From Burkholderiaceae bacterium (GTDB lineage Bacteria > Pseudomonadota > Gammaproteobacteria > Burkholderiales > Burkholderiaceae_E), in contig JAMLIN010000006.1 of the NCBI GenBank assembly GCA_023954135.1, forward strand, positions 62,001 to 126,000: 64,000 nt of DNA, written 5' to 3'. This document shows positions 18,090 through 28,523 of this stretch, piece after piece; positions within the stretch are counted from its first letter, which is position 1, and every line of letters begins with the position of its first letter. The position numbers and the translations under genes were made by a program. The notes under the pieces were generated by a model that worked only from the letters and a program-made list of their open reading frames with translations, did no database searches and was not told the origin of the DNA.

Positions 18090-18731
18090 ATGCGATCGAG
18101 TATAGCATCGGGCCGTCTGCCCCTTCCGGCCCGGGCCGGCCTCATCGGCGCGCTCTGGCTGCTGGTGCTCGCCATGCCGGCCGGCGCGCAGACCCTGCCG
18201 CCACCGCAACTCGAGCCTCCGCCGGCCCCCGGCCGGCTGTCCGATCCGCGCCTGGCGGCGACGGCCGTCGAGCAGATCCAGCGACTGATCGGCGAAGGCA
18301 GCTACGAAGCGGCCCTCGCGGAGGCCGCCAAGGCCGGCGAGCGACACCCCCGGCGGGTCGAGATCGCCTTCCTGACCGGTGTCGCGCAGACCCGGCTCGG
18401 GCGCAACGATGAAGCGATCGCGACCTTCGAAGCCCTGACCCGGGACTACCCGGAGCTCGCCGAGCCCTACAACAACCTGGCTGCGCTCTACGCCGGTCGC
18501 GACGAGCTCGAGCGCGCCCGCGCCACGCTCGAGCAGGCGACCCGCGTGCAGCCCTCCTATGCGCTCGCCCACGAGAACCTCGGCGACGTGCTGCTGCGCC
18601 TTGCCCGGCGCGAGTACGATCTCGCGGCGCGCAGCGCCACGACCACGGCCACCGCGTCGCGCAAGCTCGAGCTCATCGACGAGCTGATCCGACGCACCAC
18701 CCCCGACCCAGAGCCGCCGGCCGGGCAATGA
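18090..18731 (+). CDS. Exported TPR-repeat protein
   Basis: 213 residues. The N-terminus is a Sec signal peptide (Arg-rich start, hydrophobic core LIGALWLLVLAM, likely cleavage after AGA at about residue 33), followed by a Pro-rich linker. Residues about 58-165 contain at least three TPR-like helix pairs (YEAALAEAAKAGERHP; GRNDEAIATFEALTRDYPE; ELERARATLEQATRVQP), a scaffold for protein contacts. Likely periplasmic. Followed 31 bases later by the cyclophilin gene, with which it is probably co-transcribed. Specific role unknown. Confidence 0.85.
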   Translation: MRSSIASGRLPLPARAGLIGALWLLVLAMPAGAQTLPPPQLEPPPAPGRLSDPRLAATAVEQIQRLIGEGSYEAALAEAAKAGERHPRRVEIAFLTGVAQTRLGRNDEAIATFEALTRDYPELAEPYNNLAALYAGRDELERARATLEQATRVQPSYALAHENLGDVLLRLARREYDLAARSATTTATASRKLELIDELIRRTTPDPEPPAGQ

Positions 18732-18762
18732 CGGAATCGAACGACACAACGACGGAGTCCCC

Positions 18763-19356
18763 ATGCTGCTCAAGAAAATCCCCGCGATCTGCGCCCTCGC
18801 CTTCGGACTGGCGGTAGCCCCCGGCGGCGCCTCGGCCGCGTCGAACCCGCAGGTCCTGATCAAGACGTCCGAAGGCGAGATCGTCGTCGAGCTCTATCCC
18901 GACAAGGCACCCAAGTCGGTGGCCAACTTCCTGCAGTACGTCGACGACGACCACTACGCCGGCACCGTGTTCCACCGGGTGATCAGCGGCTTCATGATCC
19001 AGGGCGGCGGCTTCGGCCAGGACTTCTACGAAGGCAACCTGCAGACCCGCAAGACCCGTGCGCCGATCGAGATCGAATCGAAGAACGGCCTCAAGAACGA
19101 CCGCGGCGCGATCGCGATGGCCCGCACCGGGGATCCGAACTCGGCCACCGCCCAGTTCTACATCAACGTGGTCGACAACGCCTCGCTCAACTATCCGGGC
19201 CATGACGGCTACGGCTATACGGTCTTCGGCAAGGTCGTCGAAGGCATGGACGTGGTCGACCGGATCCGCCACGTTCCGACGGGCTCCATGGGGCCTTTCC
19301 AGGACGTGCCCAGGACGCCGGTGCTGATCGAGTCGGTGCGCAGGGTTGGCAACTGA
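18763..19356 (+). CDS. ppiA: Periplasmic peptidyl-prolyl cis-trans isomerase, cyclophilin type (PpiA-like)
   Basis: Catalyses cis-trans isomerisation of prolyl bonds during folding of exported proteins. 197 residues with a signal peptide (cleavage after ASA, about residue 26). The cyclophilin domain shows the active-site signature YAGTVFHRVI with the catalytic Arg, FMIQGGGF, and AMARTGDPNSATAQFYIN. The upstream gene encodes an exported TPR protein and the downstream lpxH start overlaps its 3' end, so the three genes form a compact unit. Confidence 0.95.
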   Translation: MLLKKIPAICALAFGLAVAPGGASAASNPQVLIKTSEGEIVVELYPDKAPKSVANFLQYVDDDHYAGTVFHRVISGFMIQGGGFGQDFYEGNLQTRKTRAPIEIESKNGLKNDRGAIAMARTGDPNSATAQFYINVVDNASLNYPGHDGYGYTVFGKVVEGMDVVDRIRHVPTGSMGPFQDVPRTPVLIESVRRVGN

Positions 19357-20134
19357 GCCGGCGATCCGCATCGAAGGCGGGCAGCGCGCGCTGTTCGCAT
19401 CCGACATGCATCTGGGCGGGCATGATCCCGCCCTCACCGGGCATTTCATCGCGGCGCTGGACGAAGCCATCGCAGGGGTGACCGAGCTCTTCCTGCTCGG
19501 CGACCTCTTCGAGGCCTGGACCGGCGACGATACCGCCGACCCGGCGGCCGAGGCGCTCGCAGACGCCCTCGCCCGGCTGGCGGACACCGGCGTCCGGACC
19601 CGGGTCCTGCGGGGCAACCGGGACTTCCTGCTCGGGTGCCAGCCATCGCCACCCGCCGTCGCCCCCTATCCGCGACGCGCCCGCTTCGAGCTCTGCGACG
19701 AGCCGCTCGTCCTCGAGGCCTTCGGGCGGCGCATCGCCGTCTGCCATGGCGATGCGCTCTGCACCGATGACCTCGAGTACCAGCGCTTTCGCGCCGCCAG
19801 CCGCGAAGCCGCATGGCAGGACGCCTTCCTCGCCCATCCGCTCGACGAGCGCGAGCGGCTCGCGCGCGGCTATCGCGACGCCAGCGAAGCGAGCAAGCAG
19901 GCCAAGGCCGGGTTCCTGATGGACGCGAATCCCGGCGCGGTCGACTGGCTCATGGATGCCGCCGGCGCCGACCTGCTGGTCCATGGGCACACCCATCGGC
20001 CGGCCATCCACCACTGGCAGCATGCCGGGCGGCAACGCGAGCGCTGGGTACTGCCGGACTGGACGCTCGAACCGCGCCGCGGCGGCTTCCTGCGGATCGA
20101 CGCATCGGGCTGGAGCCGGCTCGGGGACTGGTAG
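19346..20134 (+). CDS. lpxH: UDP-2,3-diacylglucosamine diphosphatase
   Basis: Lipid A biosynthesis enzyme that hydrolyses UDP-2,3-diacylglucosamine to lipid X and UMP at the inner face of the membrane. 262 residues. All five calcineurin-like metallophosphoesterase blocks are visible: SDMHLGG, LLGDLFEAW, LRGNRDF, CHGD and VHGHTHRP. The best start is TTG 19346, inside the last codons of ppiA; it gives the standard short N-terminus before FASDMHL, and no ATG exists before that motif in this frame. The start overlaps ppiA by 11 bases. Confidence 0.94.
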   Translation: MATEPAIRIEGGQRALFASDMHLGGHDPALTGHFIAALDEAIAGVTELFLLGDLFEAWTGDDTADPAAEALADALARLADTGVRTRVLRGNRDFLLGCQPSPPAVAPYPRRARFELCDEPLVLEAFGRRIAVCHGDALCTDDLEYQRFRAASREAAWQDAFLAHPLDERERLARGYRDASEASKQAKAGFLMDANPGAVDWLMDAAGADLLVHGHTHRPAIHHWQHAGRQRERWVLPDWTLEPRRGGFLRIDASGWSRLGDW

Positions 20135-20186
20135 CCGGGCGCGACGGCCCGGCAGCGATCGTGGGCGCCGGGCCGCCGCCGGCCCC

Positions 20187-20930
20187 CTATTCGACCAGGC
20201 GATTCAGGTCGTTCGCATCGAGCGGCTCGCAGTCCTTCTCGAGCCGGACGCCCATGCGCTTGAGCTCGGCCTGCATCTCCTCGATGCGCCGGTCCTGCGC
20301 GGCGACATGGTCGATCAGCCGGTGCAGCGCCACCGACAGCGGATCATCGCCATCGCGGGTCACCGCATAGGCGGCGAATGCCGGGTGCGCGGCCTTCGGC
20401 TCGACGTCGTGCTCGGCATCGCGGGCGATGATCCGCGCCGGGATGCCGACCGCAGTCACACCAGCCGGCACCGACTTCAGCACCACCGAGTTCGATCCGA
20501 TGTTGGCATCGTCGCCGATGGTGAAGGGTCCGAGCACCTTGGCACCGGCCCCGACCACCACCCGCTCGCCCAGGGTCGGATGGCGCTTGCCGCCGTTGAG
20601 CGAGGTGCCCCCGAGGGTGACGCCCTGGTAGATGGTGCAGTCGTCGCCGACCTCAGCGGTCTCGCCGATCACGACGCCCATGCCATGGTCGATGAAGACG
20701 CGCCGTCCGACCAGCGCGGCCGGGTGGATCTCGATGCCGGTCAGCCAGCGCGACAGGTGCGACACCCAGCGCCCGAGGGTGCGGAAGCGGTTGATCCACA
20801 GCGCATGGCCGAGCCGATGCAGGGCGAGCGCATGGATGCCCGGATAGCACAACAGCACCTCGAGCGACGAACGCGCGGCCGGATCCCGTTCCCGTACCGC
20901 CGCCATGTCTTCGCGGATGCGCTCGAACAT
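20187..20930 (-). CDS. cysE: Serine O-acetyltransferase
   Basis: Acetylates L-serine with acetyl-CoA, the first step of cysteine synthesis. 247 residues. The N-terminal helical domain is followed by the left-handed parallel beta-helix ([15 protein letters not shown], then [20 protein letters not shown]), which carries the catalytic His in the FIDHGMG motif. The C-terminal tail is longer than needed for catalysis. Encoded convergently with lpxH; a family A repeat lies upstream of its start. Confidence 0.96.
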   Translation of the reverse strand: MFERIREDMAAVRERDPAARSSLEVLLCYPGIHALALHRLGHALWINRFRTLGRWVSHLSRWLTGIEIHPAALVGRRVFIDHGMGVVIGETAEVGDDCTIYQGVTLGGTSLNGGKRHPTLGERVVVGAGAKVLGPFTIGDDANIGSNSVVLKSVPAGVTAVGIPARIIARDAEHDVEPKAAHPAFAAYAVTRDGDDPLSVALHRLIDHVAAQDRRIEEMQAELKRMGVRLEKDCEPLDANDLNRLVE

Positions 20931-20984
20931 CGTCAGTTCTCCCTCTGTGGCCCCCGGCTGGTCCGGCGGGCCCGCTCATCATTT

Positions 20985-21094
20985 CACACGGGTTCGCATT
21001 CGATTGCAGGACAAGGCGGGGCGCCGAAGACAGTGCGCTTGCACGGCAAGGCGTCCCAACGCGGTCATGCGATCGAATGCGGATCCGTATCAGT
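20985..21094 (+). repeat. Family A dispersed structured repeat, copy A2
   Basis: Lies between prpF-like and cysE, both on the minus strand, and is the only copy not between convergent genes. The core at 21013-21064 shows GGCGGGGCGCC, AGACAGT, inner hairpin GTGC-GCTT-GCAC (21033-21044), GGCAAGG and CCCAACGCGG. The outer arms ACGGGTTCGCATTCGAT (from 20988) and ATCGAATGCGGATCCGT (from 21072) are nearly perfect reverse complements. Confidence 0.88.
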
Positions 21095-21106
21095 GTAGGC
21101 GCGGTC

Positions 21107-22261
21107 TCAAGCCCCCTGCGTGGGGACGTGTACCCAGCCGCTCATCAGGCGCCGGGCGCTGCGCGACATGAGCGCCCGGTCCATCCGCCAGGTGCCATTG
21201 TCGCAGACCACCTCGGCGCCCACCGCCAGCACGCCCGAAACGTGCCCGATGCGGGTCGCGACCCCCGGCAGGGTGCGGGCGATCTCGTTGGCGAGGCTGC
21301 CCGGCAGCGCCGCCGCCGCGCCCAGCGCGATCGAGCCGGTGCCGGTGTAGGCGTGGTGCAACCGGCCCATCGACATGATGCGGGCGAGCACGTCGATGCG
21401 CGCGGCGCCCACCTCGACCCCGGCGCTGGTGCGAAAAGGCGCGGGCTTGGCCAGCCAGGAGACTTTCGGCGTCGCCGGGCGCAGACGGCTCGCCTCGGCG
21501 GGCGTATCGGCAAGCCCCATGGCCACCGAGGCATGGGCGCGGATCGCTTCGAGCCGCTCGAGCAGCTTCCGGTCGCGATCGACCTCCTCGGGCAGCTCGC
21601 GACCGGACAGGCCGAGCGCATCGGCCCGGAAGAAGACCGTCGGGTTGCCGGCGGTGATCATCGTCACCGCCAGCCGCCCGAGTCCGGGGACCTCGAGAAG
21701 GTCCTGGGGATTGCCGGTGGGCAGCAGGGCCGGCGCGCCGGGCACCAGCACCGGCTCATGGTATTCGAGGCGCACCTCGGCCCCCGGGAACGGCACCCCG
21801 TCCTCCTGGAACATGCCGGATTCGAGCACTTCCCCGTCGCACACCGGCACGATCGCGTCGATGCGCTGGCCGAGGTTGCGCTGCCAGATCCGCACGCGGG
21901 TTTCACCCTCTCGCGCCGGGACCAGCCCTTCGGCGATCGCGAAGGGGCCGACCGCCGCCGACAGGTTGCCGCAATTGCCGCTGTAGTCGATCAGCCCGTC
22001 CTCGATCGACACGGCGCCGAAGGTGTAGTCGACGTCGCAGTCGTCGCGCCGCGACGGCGCGATCAGCACCACCTTGCTGGTGCTCGAGGTGGCGCCGCCC
22101 ATGCCGTCGATGTGGCGATGATAGGGATCGGGGCTGCCGATCACCCGGGCGAGCAGCGCATCGCGCTCGCTGGCCACCCTCGGCAGGTCCCGCTCATGGA
22201 AGAACACGCCCTTGCTGGTCCCGCCCCGCATGTAGACCGCCGGGATGCGTCGCTGCTTCAT
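21107..22261 (-). CDS. prpF: PrpF-family isomerase (2-methylaconitate isomerase-like)
   Basis: 384 residues of the PrpF/DUF453 diaminopimelate epimerase-fold family. PrpF converts trans- to cis-2-methylaconitate in the methylcitrate cycle of propionate use; related members are 4-oxalomesaconate tautomerases. Visible: start RIPAVYMRGGTSKGVFF, DGMGGATSSTSKVV and SGNCGNLSAAVGPFA, where the catalytic Cys lies. No prpB, prpC or acnD gene accompanies it, so the substrate is uncertain. The start overlaps the trmJ stop by 4 bases (ATGA), making it the second gene of a trmJ-prpF unit. Confidence 0.85.
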   Translation of the reverse strand: MKQRRIPAVYMRGGTSKGVFFHERDLPRVASERDALLARVIGSPDPYHRHIDGMGGATSSTSKVVLIAPSRRDDCDVDYTFGAVSIEDGLIDYSGNCGNLSAAVGPFAIAEGLVPAREGETRVRIWQRNLGQRIDAIVPVCDGEVLESGMFQEDGVPFPGAEVRLEYHEPVLVPGAPALLPTGNPQDLLEVPGLGRLAVTMITAGNPTVFFRADALGLSGRELPEEVDRDRKLLERLEAIRAHASVAMGLADTPAEASRLRPATPKVSWLAKPAPFRTSAGVEVGAARIDVLARIMSMGRLHHAYTGTGSIALGAAAALPGSLANEIARTLPGVATRIGHVSGVLAVGAEVVCDNGTWRMDRALMSRSARRLMSGWVHVPTQGA

Positions 22262-23058
22262 CTATCGTCCTTTGCGCTGGAGCGCTCGATTTTCGTACAG
22301 ATGCCGCGCAGCAGATCGACCTCCTCGACGCCGAGGCGGGTCCGGGAGAACAGGCGGCGCAGCCGCGGCATCAGCTTCTTCGGATGGGCGGGATCGAGAA
22401 AGCCGATCCCGACGAGAGCGCGTTCGAGATGGGCGTACATCGCCTCGATCTGCGCGCCGCTTGCCGGCTCACCCTCGGGCGTACCGGGCGCCCGCCCCGG
22501 GCTGCTTAACGGCGCACCGCCACCGGCCGCGTCGGCCGCCAGGGCCTCGCTCATCACGAAGGCCATCACCTGGACCGCCTGCGCAAGGTTGAGCGAACGA
22601 TAGTCGCCGGCACCGGGGATGGCGCACAGGCGCTGGCACAGCTGCAGCTGGCCGATCGACAGGCCGGTGCGCTCGGTGCCGAAGACGAGTGCCACCCGCG
22701 TCCGTGCACTCGCCCCCAACTCGCGGACGAGCTCCTCGCAGGCCGGCCGAGGCGGAGCCGGCGTGGGGCCGAACTCCCGTCCGGAAGCGCTCAGGCCCAG
22801 CGCCAGGGTCGTGTCCGCGAGCGCCGCCTCGAGGCTGTCGCAGCGACGCGCCGCGGCCAGGACATCGTCGGCACCGCTGGCCATGGCGATCGCCTGCGGA
22901 TGCTCCAGGACACCGGGATCGCGCGGCGCCACCAGCACCAGTCGCGAGAAGCCCATGACCCGGATCGCGCGCGCGGCAGCGCCGACATTGCCAGGGTGGC
23001 TCGGTTCGACGAGGACGAAATCGACGCGCCCGGCAGGCGCGGCAGGGCACGGATTCAT
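22258..23058 (-). CDS. trmJ: tRNA (cytidine/uridine-32-2'-O)-methyltransferase TrmJ
   Basis: SPOUT-class (SpoU/TrmH) methyltransferase that 2'-O-methylates position 32 of tRNAs using S-adenosylmethionine. 266 residues. The family motifs are [18 protein letters not shown] near the N-terminus, [11 protein letters not shown] and [12 protein letters not shown] at the knotted SAM site. The C-terminal extension of about 90 residues is typical of TrmJ. Divergent from suhB, with 51 bases between the two starts. Confidence 0.93.
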   Translation of the reverse strand: MNPCPAAPAGRVDFVLVEPSHPGNVGAAARAIRVMGFSRLVLVAPRDPGVLEHPQAIAMASGADDVLAAARRCDSLEAALADTTLALGLSASGREFGPTPAPPRPACEELVRELGASARTRVALVFGTERTGLSIGQLQLCQRLCAIPGAGDYRSLNLAQAVQVMAFVMSEALAADAAGGGAPLSSPGRAPGTPEGEPASGAQIEAMYAHLERALVGIGFLDPAHPKKLMPRLRRLFSRTRLGVEEVDLLRGICTKIERSSAKDDR

Positions 23059-23109
23059 GATCGTCGAAGCGATACCTTAGAATTGCCTGTTTGGATTTGC
23101 CCGAAGCCC

Positions 23110-23970
23110 ATGCACCCGATGCTCAACATCGCGATCCAGGCCGCGCGTCGCGCCGCCCGGATCATCAATCGCGCCGCGCTCGATCTGGAGACGATCAAGA
23201 TCGCACGCAAGCAGCGCAACGACTTCGTGACCGAGGTCGACCAGGCGGCGGAGGTGGCGATCATCGAGACACTGCTCGGCGCCTACCCGGGGCACGCCAT
23301 CTTAGCAGAGGAGTCCGGGCACACCGCCGGCCATCACGGCGCGCCGATCGAGCAGGCCGAGCACATCTGGATCGTCGACCCGCTCGACGGCACCACCAAC
23401 TTCATCCACGGGATGCCCCAGTACGCGATCTCGATCGCGCTCATGCAGCGCGGCGTGGTCACCCAGGGGCTGGTCTACGACCCCAACCGCGACGAGCTCT
23501 TCACCGCCACCCGCGGCCGCGGCGCCTTCCTGAACAATCGCCGGATCCGGGTGTCGAACCGCGCCCGGCTCGACCAGGCGCTGATCGGCACCGGCTTTCC
23601 CCAGAGCCGGCTCGACAATCTCGAGGACTACCTGAAGCTGTTCCGGCTGCTGATCGAGCGCAGCGGGGGAGTCCGCCGGCCGGGCGCGGCCACGCTCGAT
23701 CTCGCCTATGCCGCCTGCGGCCGCTACGACGGCTTCTTCGAGATCGGCCTCAAGCCCTGGGACGTTGCCGCCGGCAGCCTGCTGATGAGCGAGGCCGGCG
23801 GCCTCGTCGGGGATTTCGAAGGCGACTCGAACTACCTCTTCGGCGAGCGGATCATCGCCGGCAATCCCAAGGTGTTCGCGGCCCTCGTCCAGCTGATCGC
23901 CTCGTCCGGCGTGAAGAGCCTGGATCCCGAGCCGGCGGCGGCAGGCGCCGGCGGCAAGGCCGGCGCCTGA
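23110..23970 (+). CDS. suhB: Inositol-1-monophosphatase SuhB
   Basis: Mg-dependent, Li-sensitive phosphatase of inositol monophosphates; in E. coli SuhB also joins rRNA antitermination complexes. 286 residues from ATG 23110, where the start [15 protein letters not shown] matches the family closely. Metal-site motifs: [18 protein letters not shown] and WDVAAG. A possible -10 (TAGAAT, 23078-23083) lies 26 bases before the start. The C-terminus carries an Ala/Gly-rich tail. Confidence 0.95.
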   Translation: MHPMLNIAIQAARRAARIINRAALDLETIKIARKQRNDFVTEVDQAAEVAIIETLLGAYPGHAILAEESGHTAGHHGAPIEQAEHIWIVDPLDGTTNFIHGMPQYAISIALMQRGVVTQGLVYDPNRDELFTATRGRGAFLNNRRIRVSNRARLDQALIGTGFPQSRLDNLEDYLKLFRLLIERSGGVRRPGAATLDLAYAACGRYDGFFEIGLKPWDVAAGSLLMSEAGGLVGDFEGDSNYLFGERIIAGNPKVFAALVQLIASSGVKSLDPEPAAAGAGGKAGA

Positions 23971-24172
23971 GCGAACCTCAGTCGGTTTCCTCCGCCGGGC
24001 GCGACAGGCAGCTGCTGCCTGCCGATGCCGCGATGGAAGACCTCGACCACGAAGCGCGGCTCGAACCAGGTGGCACCGCGCAGGTCGGTGTCGATGGCGT
24101 CGACACTAGAATGCACGACGGCGCCTCGCGAATCGCTGCGTCGACCGATCGCTCGAACGAGGGAATTGCACG
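23971..24172 (+). promoter_or_regulatory. Regulatory gap before the acyl-CoA ligase: dyad and -10
   Basis: The 202-base gap contains a perfect 7-5-7 inverted repeat (GTGTCGA-TGGCG-TCGACAC, 24088-24106). A TAGAAT hexamer (24107-24112) directly follows and could be a -10; the dyad then overlaps the promoter spacer and could be an operator. No good -35 is seen. Confidence 0.4.
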
Positions 24173-25786
24173 ATGACGACGAACGAGAGGCTGGAGACGC
24201 TCGACGCGATGCGAACGAAGGAGTTCGGCACCCTGCCGGATCTGCTTCGACTGCACGCCAGGCTGGCGCCGCGGAAAACGGCATTGATCCAGGATGCCGG
24301 GCAGATCGAGTACGCGGCGCTGGATCGGCTGGTCGACCGGGCAGCCGCGGCCCTGCAGCGCGACGGAATCCGCCCCGGCGACGTCGTCGCCATCTGCGCG
24401 CTGAACTCGATCCGCTATGCCGTCGCATTCATCGCCGCCCTGCGAGCCGGCGCCGCAGTCGCCCCGCTGGCACCGCTGACCACGCCGGAAGCCCTTGGCC
24501 TGATGCTGGACAACTGCGACGCCAAGATCCTCCTCGCCGACGGCGCGGGCAACGGCGTCGCCGCGGCCGGCCAGGCGGCCCGTCCGCTCGAGGCGGTGGG
24601 CCTGGACGAGGCGACGCCGTTTCCGGCCTTCGACCAATGGCTGGCGCCGCAAGGCACCGCGCCGGCGCCGGTACCGGCCGATCCGGACGCGGTGTTCAAC
24701 ATCATCTATTCGTCCGGCACCACCGGCACCCCCAAGGGGATAGTCCACACCAACCGGCTGCGCTGGCCGCAGATCTGCGGTGGTACGCTGTCGGCCTATC
24801 AGCCGGACAGCGTCACGATCGTCTCCACGCCGCTGTACTCCAACACGACGCTGGTAAGTTTCCTGCCGGCGCTGGGCGGCGGCGGCACCGTCGTCCTGAT
24901 GAAGAAGTTCGACCCGGCCGGATTCCTCGCGCTGGCGGAAAAGCATCGTGCCACCAACGCCATGCTGGTACCGGTGCAGTATCGCCGCCTGATGGAGCAT
25001 CCCGGCTTCGATCGCCACGATCTGTCGAGCTTCCGTATCAAGTTCAGCACCAGCGCACCCTTCTCCGCCAGTCTCAAGGCCGAGGTGCTGCGGCGCTGGC
25101 CCGGCGGACTGGTCGAGTACTACGGCATGACCGAAGGCGGCGGCAGCTGCATGCTGCTGGCCCACGAGCACCCGGACAAGCTCGGGAGCGTCGGCCGGCC
25201 GATGGACGGCCACGACATCCGCATCATCGACGAGGATGGCGTCGAGCTGCCCGCCGGAAGCATCGGCGAGATCGTCGGCCACTCGCCGTTCATGATGACC
25301 GGTTACAACAAGGAGCCGGAGAAATCCGCCGCCACCATCTGGACGGATCCGGCCGGCAAGCGCTTCATCCGCACCGGCGACATCGGCCGCTTCGACGAGG
25401 ACGGGTTCCTGACCATCATGGACCGGGCCAAGGACACCATCATCTCGGGCGGCTTCAACATCTACCCGAGCGACATCGAAGCGGTTCTCGCACAGCATGA
25501 AGCGGTCGCGGAGGCCGCCGTGGTCGGCGTGCCCTCGGATCGCTGGGGCGAAACCCCGATCGCCGTCATCGTCCCGAACGAGGGCTTCACCGCCGTGACG
25601 GCCGACGAGATCCGCGAGTGGGCCAATGCGCGCCTGGGCAAGACGCAGCGCATCGCCGCCGCCTGGCTGGCGAGCGCCCTGCCGAGGAACGACATCGGCA
25701 AGGTCTCCAAGCGCCATCTCCGGGACGAATATGCCCGGCGGGCGCAGCAGGTCGAGGAGGCTGCCGGGCCAGCCGGGGCTCGCTGA
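24173..25786 (+). CDS. AMP-dependent acyl-CoA ligase
   Basis: Adenylate-forming enzyme (537 residues) that activates a carboxylic acid as acyl-AMP and transfers it to CoA. The P-loop-like motif is [12 protein letters not shown], followed by YYGMTEGGG (A5), [12 protein letters not shown] (A7) and the C-terminal hinge region [17 protein letters not shown]. The catalytic Lys of A10 is in GKVSKR near the end. It resembles class I ligases of the 4-coumarate/long-chain/caiC type; substrate not predictable. Followed 17 bases later by mutS, probably by chance of gene order. Confidence 0.9.
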   Translation: MTTNERLETLDAMRTKEFGTLPDLLRLHARLAPRKTALIQDAGQIEYAALDRLVDRAAAALQRDGIRPGDVVAICALNSIRYAVAFIAALRAGAAVAPLAPLTTPEALGLMLDNCDAKILLADGAGNGVAAAGQAARPLEAVGLDEATPFPAFDQWLAPQGTAPAPVPADPDAVFNIIYSSGTTGTPKGIVHTNRLRWPQICGGTLSAYQPDSVTIVSTPLYSNTTLVSFLPALGGGGTVVLMKKFDPAGFLALAEKHRATNAMLVPVQYRRLMEHPGFDRHDLSSFRIKFSTSAPFSASLKAEVLRRWPGGLVEYYGMTEGGGSCMLLAHEHPDKLGSVGRPMDGHDIRIIDEDGVELPAGSIGEIVGHSPFMMTGYNKEPEKSAATIWTDPAGKRFIRTGDIGRFDEDGFLTIMDRAKDTIISGGFNIYPSDIEAVLAQHEAVAEAAVVGVPSDRWGETPIAVIVPNEGFTAVTADEIREWANARLGKTQRIAAAWLASALPRNDIGKVSKRHLRDEYARRAQQVEEAAGPAGAR

Positions 25787-25802
25787 CGGCGATGGTGCAA
25801 CA

Positions 25803-28403
25803 GTGAGCCACGAAAACGGGGAACAGTCCCACACGCCGATGATGCAGCAGTACCTCGCCCTCAAGGCGGGCCACCCCGACACGCTGCTGCTCTACCGGAT
25901 GGGGGATTTCTACGAGCTCTTCTACGACGATGCCGAGCGCGGCGCTGCCCTGCTCGGCATCACCCTCACCCAGCGCGGCATGTCCAAGGGCGAGCCGATA
26001 CCCATGGCGGGCGTGCCGGTGCAGTCGGTCGAGCAGTATCTCGCCCGCCTGATCCGGCTGGGCGAGTCGGTGGCGATCTGCGAGCAGATCGGCGACCCGG
26101 CCACTTCCAAGGGGCCGGTAGAGCGCAAGGTGGTGCGCATCGTCACCCCCGGCACCCTCACCGACGAGCAGCTGCTGCCCGAGCGCGAGGACCCGTTGCT
26201 GCTCGCCGTCCTTCCGGGCCACCCGGCGGGTCTCGCCTGGATGTCGCTCGCGGCCGGTGAATGCTGGCTCGCCGAGGTCGATTCCGCGGCGCTACCCGCC
26301 GCGATGGCCCGGATCGGGGCGGCCGAGATCGTCCTGCCGGAATCGGCCGATCCGGCGCGGCTCTTCGCGGGCGTCGATCCGGCCATGCTCGGCTCGGTCG
26401 CGAGCCAGCCCGACTGGCGCTTCGATACGGCACGGGCCCGCAAGGAGCTCTGCGAGACCCTCGACGTCGCCGACCTCGGCGCCTTCGGGGTCGCCGACCA
26501 GCCGCAGGCGCTGGCGGCCGCTGGCGCCCTGCTTGCCTACGCCACCCTGACCCAGGGCCAGGCGCCGAGTCACCTGCAGCGGCTGCACGCCTGGCGCGAC
26601 GATGCCTTCATCACCCTGGACGAGACGGCGCGGCGCAACCTCGAGGTCATCGAGAGCCTGCGCGGCGACGATGGCCCGAGCCTGCTGCGGATCCTCGACG
26701 AATGCGCCGGCAGCGCCGGCGGCCGGCTGCTGCGGCGCTGGCTGCAGCAGCCGGTGCGGGAGCAGGCCGTCGCGGCCGCCCGCCACGACCGCATCGAGGC
26801 GCTGATCGAAGGCGCGCATCGCAGCCTGCGGCCCCTGCTGCGCGGCCTGCCCGACTACGAACGGGTGGCCGCGCGCATCGCGCTCGGCTCGGTGCGGCCG
26901 CGCGAGCTCGCGGCACTGCGCGATTCGGCGCCGGCACTTGCCGGCATCGCCGAACGCGTCACCGAGCTCGCGCCGGCCGCCTTCGCCGACCTGCGGGCGG
27001 CGCTCGTGCCGCCTGCCGACGCGCTCGCGATGCTGCGCGAGACGATCGCCGACGAACCGTCGGCCCAGGCCCGCGACGGCGGCGTGATCCGCGACGGATT
27101 CGATGCGCAGCTCGATGAGTTGCGCGAGCTCGATGCAGGCTGCGGCGACTTCCTCACCGCCCTCGAGGCCCGCGAGCGCGAGCGCAGCGGCATCGCCTCG
27201 CTGCGGGTCGGATTCAACCAGGTGCACGGCTTCTACATCGAGGTCGGCCGCGGCTCGGCCGACAAGGTTCCCGACGACTACCGGCGCCGCCAGACCCTGA
27301 AGAACGCCGAACGCTTCATCACGCCGGAGCTCAAGCAGTTCGAGGACCGGGCCCTGTCGGCGCGCGAACGGGCGCTCGCCCGCGAGCGGCTGCTCTACGA
27401 GGCGCTCGTCGCCGCGCTGAGGCCCTCGGTCGCCGCCTGGCAGGCGCTCGGCCGGGCGGTGGCCGAGATCGACGTGCTCGCCGCGCTCGCGGCGCGTGGC
27501 GCCCGGATGGGCTGGGTGCGACCACGGTTCACCCCCCTGCCGGGCATCGAGATCCGCGGCGCCCGTCATCCCGTGGTCGAGGCGCATGTCGAGCGCTACG
27601 TGCCCAACGACTGCGTGATGCATCCCCAGCGCCGGCTGCTGATCCTGACCGGCCCCAACATGGGCGGCAAGTCCACCTACATGCGCTCGGTCGCGCTGAT
27701 CGTCCTGCTGGCGTACTGTGGCAGCTTCGTGCCGGCCGATGCCTGCACGCTCGGACCGATCGACCGGATCTTCACCCGCATCGGCGCATCGGACGATCTC
27801 GCCGGCGGTCGCTCGACCTTCATGGTCGAGATGACCGAGGCCGCCGCGATCCTGAACGCCGCCAGCGACCGGTCGCTCGTGTTGATGGACGAGATCGGCC
27901 GGGGTACCTCGACCTTCGACGGGCTCTCGCTGGCGCACGCGATCGCCGACCGGCTGCTCGCCCACAATCGCTCGCTCGCGCTGTTCGCGACGCACTATTT
28001 CGAGCTGACCGCGATCGCGGCGCGCGACCCGCATGCGGTCAACCTGCACCTGGCCGCCGCCGAGCACCGCAATGGCATCGTGTTCCTGCACGAGGTCCGC
28101 GACGGCCCGGCGAGCCGCAGCTACGGACTGCAGGTGGCGCGGCTCGCCGGCATGCCGACCCCCGTGGTGCGCGCCGCCGGCGCCCTGCTCGCCCGTCTCG
28201 AGGAACGCGCCCGCGAGGACGGCGACCAGATGGATCTCTTCGGTGTCGACCTGCCCGCGGCGGTCGACGATGCCTCGGCCCCGGCCGACCCGGTCGCGGA
28301 GGCGGTGCTCGCCCGCCTGCTCGACATCGATCCCGATGCGCTCACGCCGCGCGCGGCGCTCGAGCTCGTCTACGCGCTACGCCAGCTCGCGATCCGGGAC
28401 TGA
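25803..28403 (+). CDS. mutS: DNA mismatch repair protein MutS
   Basis: Recognises base mismatches and small loops and starts methyl-directed or clamp-directed repair. 866 residues from GTG 25803; this start gives the standard N-terminus [16 protein letters not shown], and no ATG precedes it at a sensible place. The mismatch-binding Phe-x-Glu motif is in MGDFYELF. The ATPase shows Walker [10 protein letters not shown], Walker [17 protein letters not shown] and the H-loop FATHYFEL. Upstream ligase stop is 16 bases away. Confidence 0.97.
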   Translation: MSHENGEQSHTPMMQQYLALKAGHPDTLLLYRMGDFYELFYDDAERGAALLGITLTQRGMSKGEPIPMAGVPVQSVEQYLARLIRLGESVAICEQIGDPATSKGPVERKVVRIVTPGTLTDEQLLPEREDPLLLAVLPGHPAGLAWMSLAAGECWLAEVDSAALPAAMARIGAAEIVLPESADPARLFAGVDPAMLGSVASQPDWRFDTARARKELCETLDVADLGAFGVADQPQALAAAGALLAYATLTQGQAPSHLQRLHAWRDDAFITLDETARRNLEVIESLRGDDGPSLLRILDECAGSAGGRLLRRWLQQPVREQAVAAARHDRIEALIEGAHRSLRPLLRGLPDYERVAARIALGSVRPRELAALRDSAPALAGIAERVTELAPAAFADLRAALVPPADALAMLRETIADEPSAQARDGGVIRDGFDAQLDELRELDAGCGDFLTALEARERERSGIASLRVGFNQVHGFYIEVGRGSADKVPDDYRRRQTLKNAERFITPELKQFEDRALSARERALARERLLYEALVAALRPSVAAWQALGRAVAEIDVLAALAARGARMGWVRPRFTPLPGIEIRGARHPVVEAHVERYVPNDCVMHPQRRLLILTGPNMGGKSTYMRSVALIVLLAYCGSFVPADACTLGPIDRIFTRIGASDDLAGGRSTFMVEMTEAAAILNAASDRSLVLMDEIGRGTSTFDGLSLAHAIADRLLAHNRSLALFATHYFELTAIAARDPHAVNLHLAAAEHRNGIVFLHEVRDGPASRSYGLQVARLAGMPTPVVRAAGALLARLEERAREDGDQMDLFGVDLPAAVDDASAPADPVAEAVLARLLDIDPDALTPRAALELVYALRQLAIRD

Positions 28404-28420
28404 GTAACCGCACCAATTCA

Positions 28421-28523
28421 TCCTGGCCCGGATTCGAGTGCAGGGCAAGGCGGGGCGCCGCAGACAGTACGGTTGTACGGCAAGGTGCCCCAACGCGGCC
28501 ATGTGCTCGAATCCGGGCCAGGA
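28421..28523 (+). repeat. Family A dispersed structured repeat, copy A3
   Basis: Lies between the convergent mutS and slyD, ending exactly at the slyD stop codon. The outer arms are a perfect 18-bp inverted repeat (28421-28438 and 28506-28523; TCCTGGCCCGGATTCGAG). The core 28446-28500 has GGCGGGGCGCC, GCAGACAGT, inner hairpin GTAC-GGTT-GTAC (28467-28478), GGCAAGG and CCCAACGCGG. Confidence 0.9.

Noticed and set aside
23832-24428. Minus-strand frame with ATWFEPRFVVEV-like text between suhB and the ligase, possible DNA ligase OB-domain remnant
   Set aside because: Only about a dozen residues look familiar, the frame overlaps the ends of two real genes and no start or other domain is present. 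A protein search of this frame would decide; at present it is not supported as a pseudogene.
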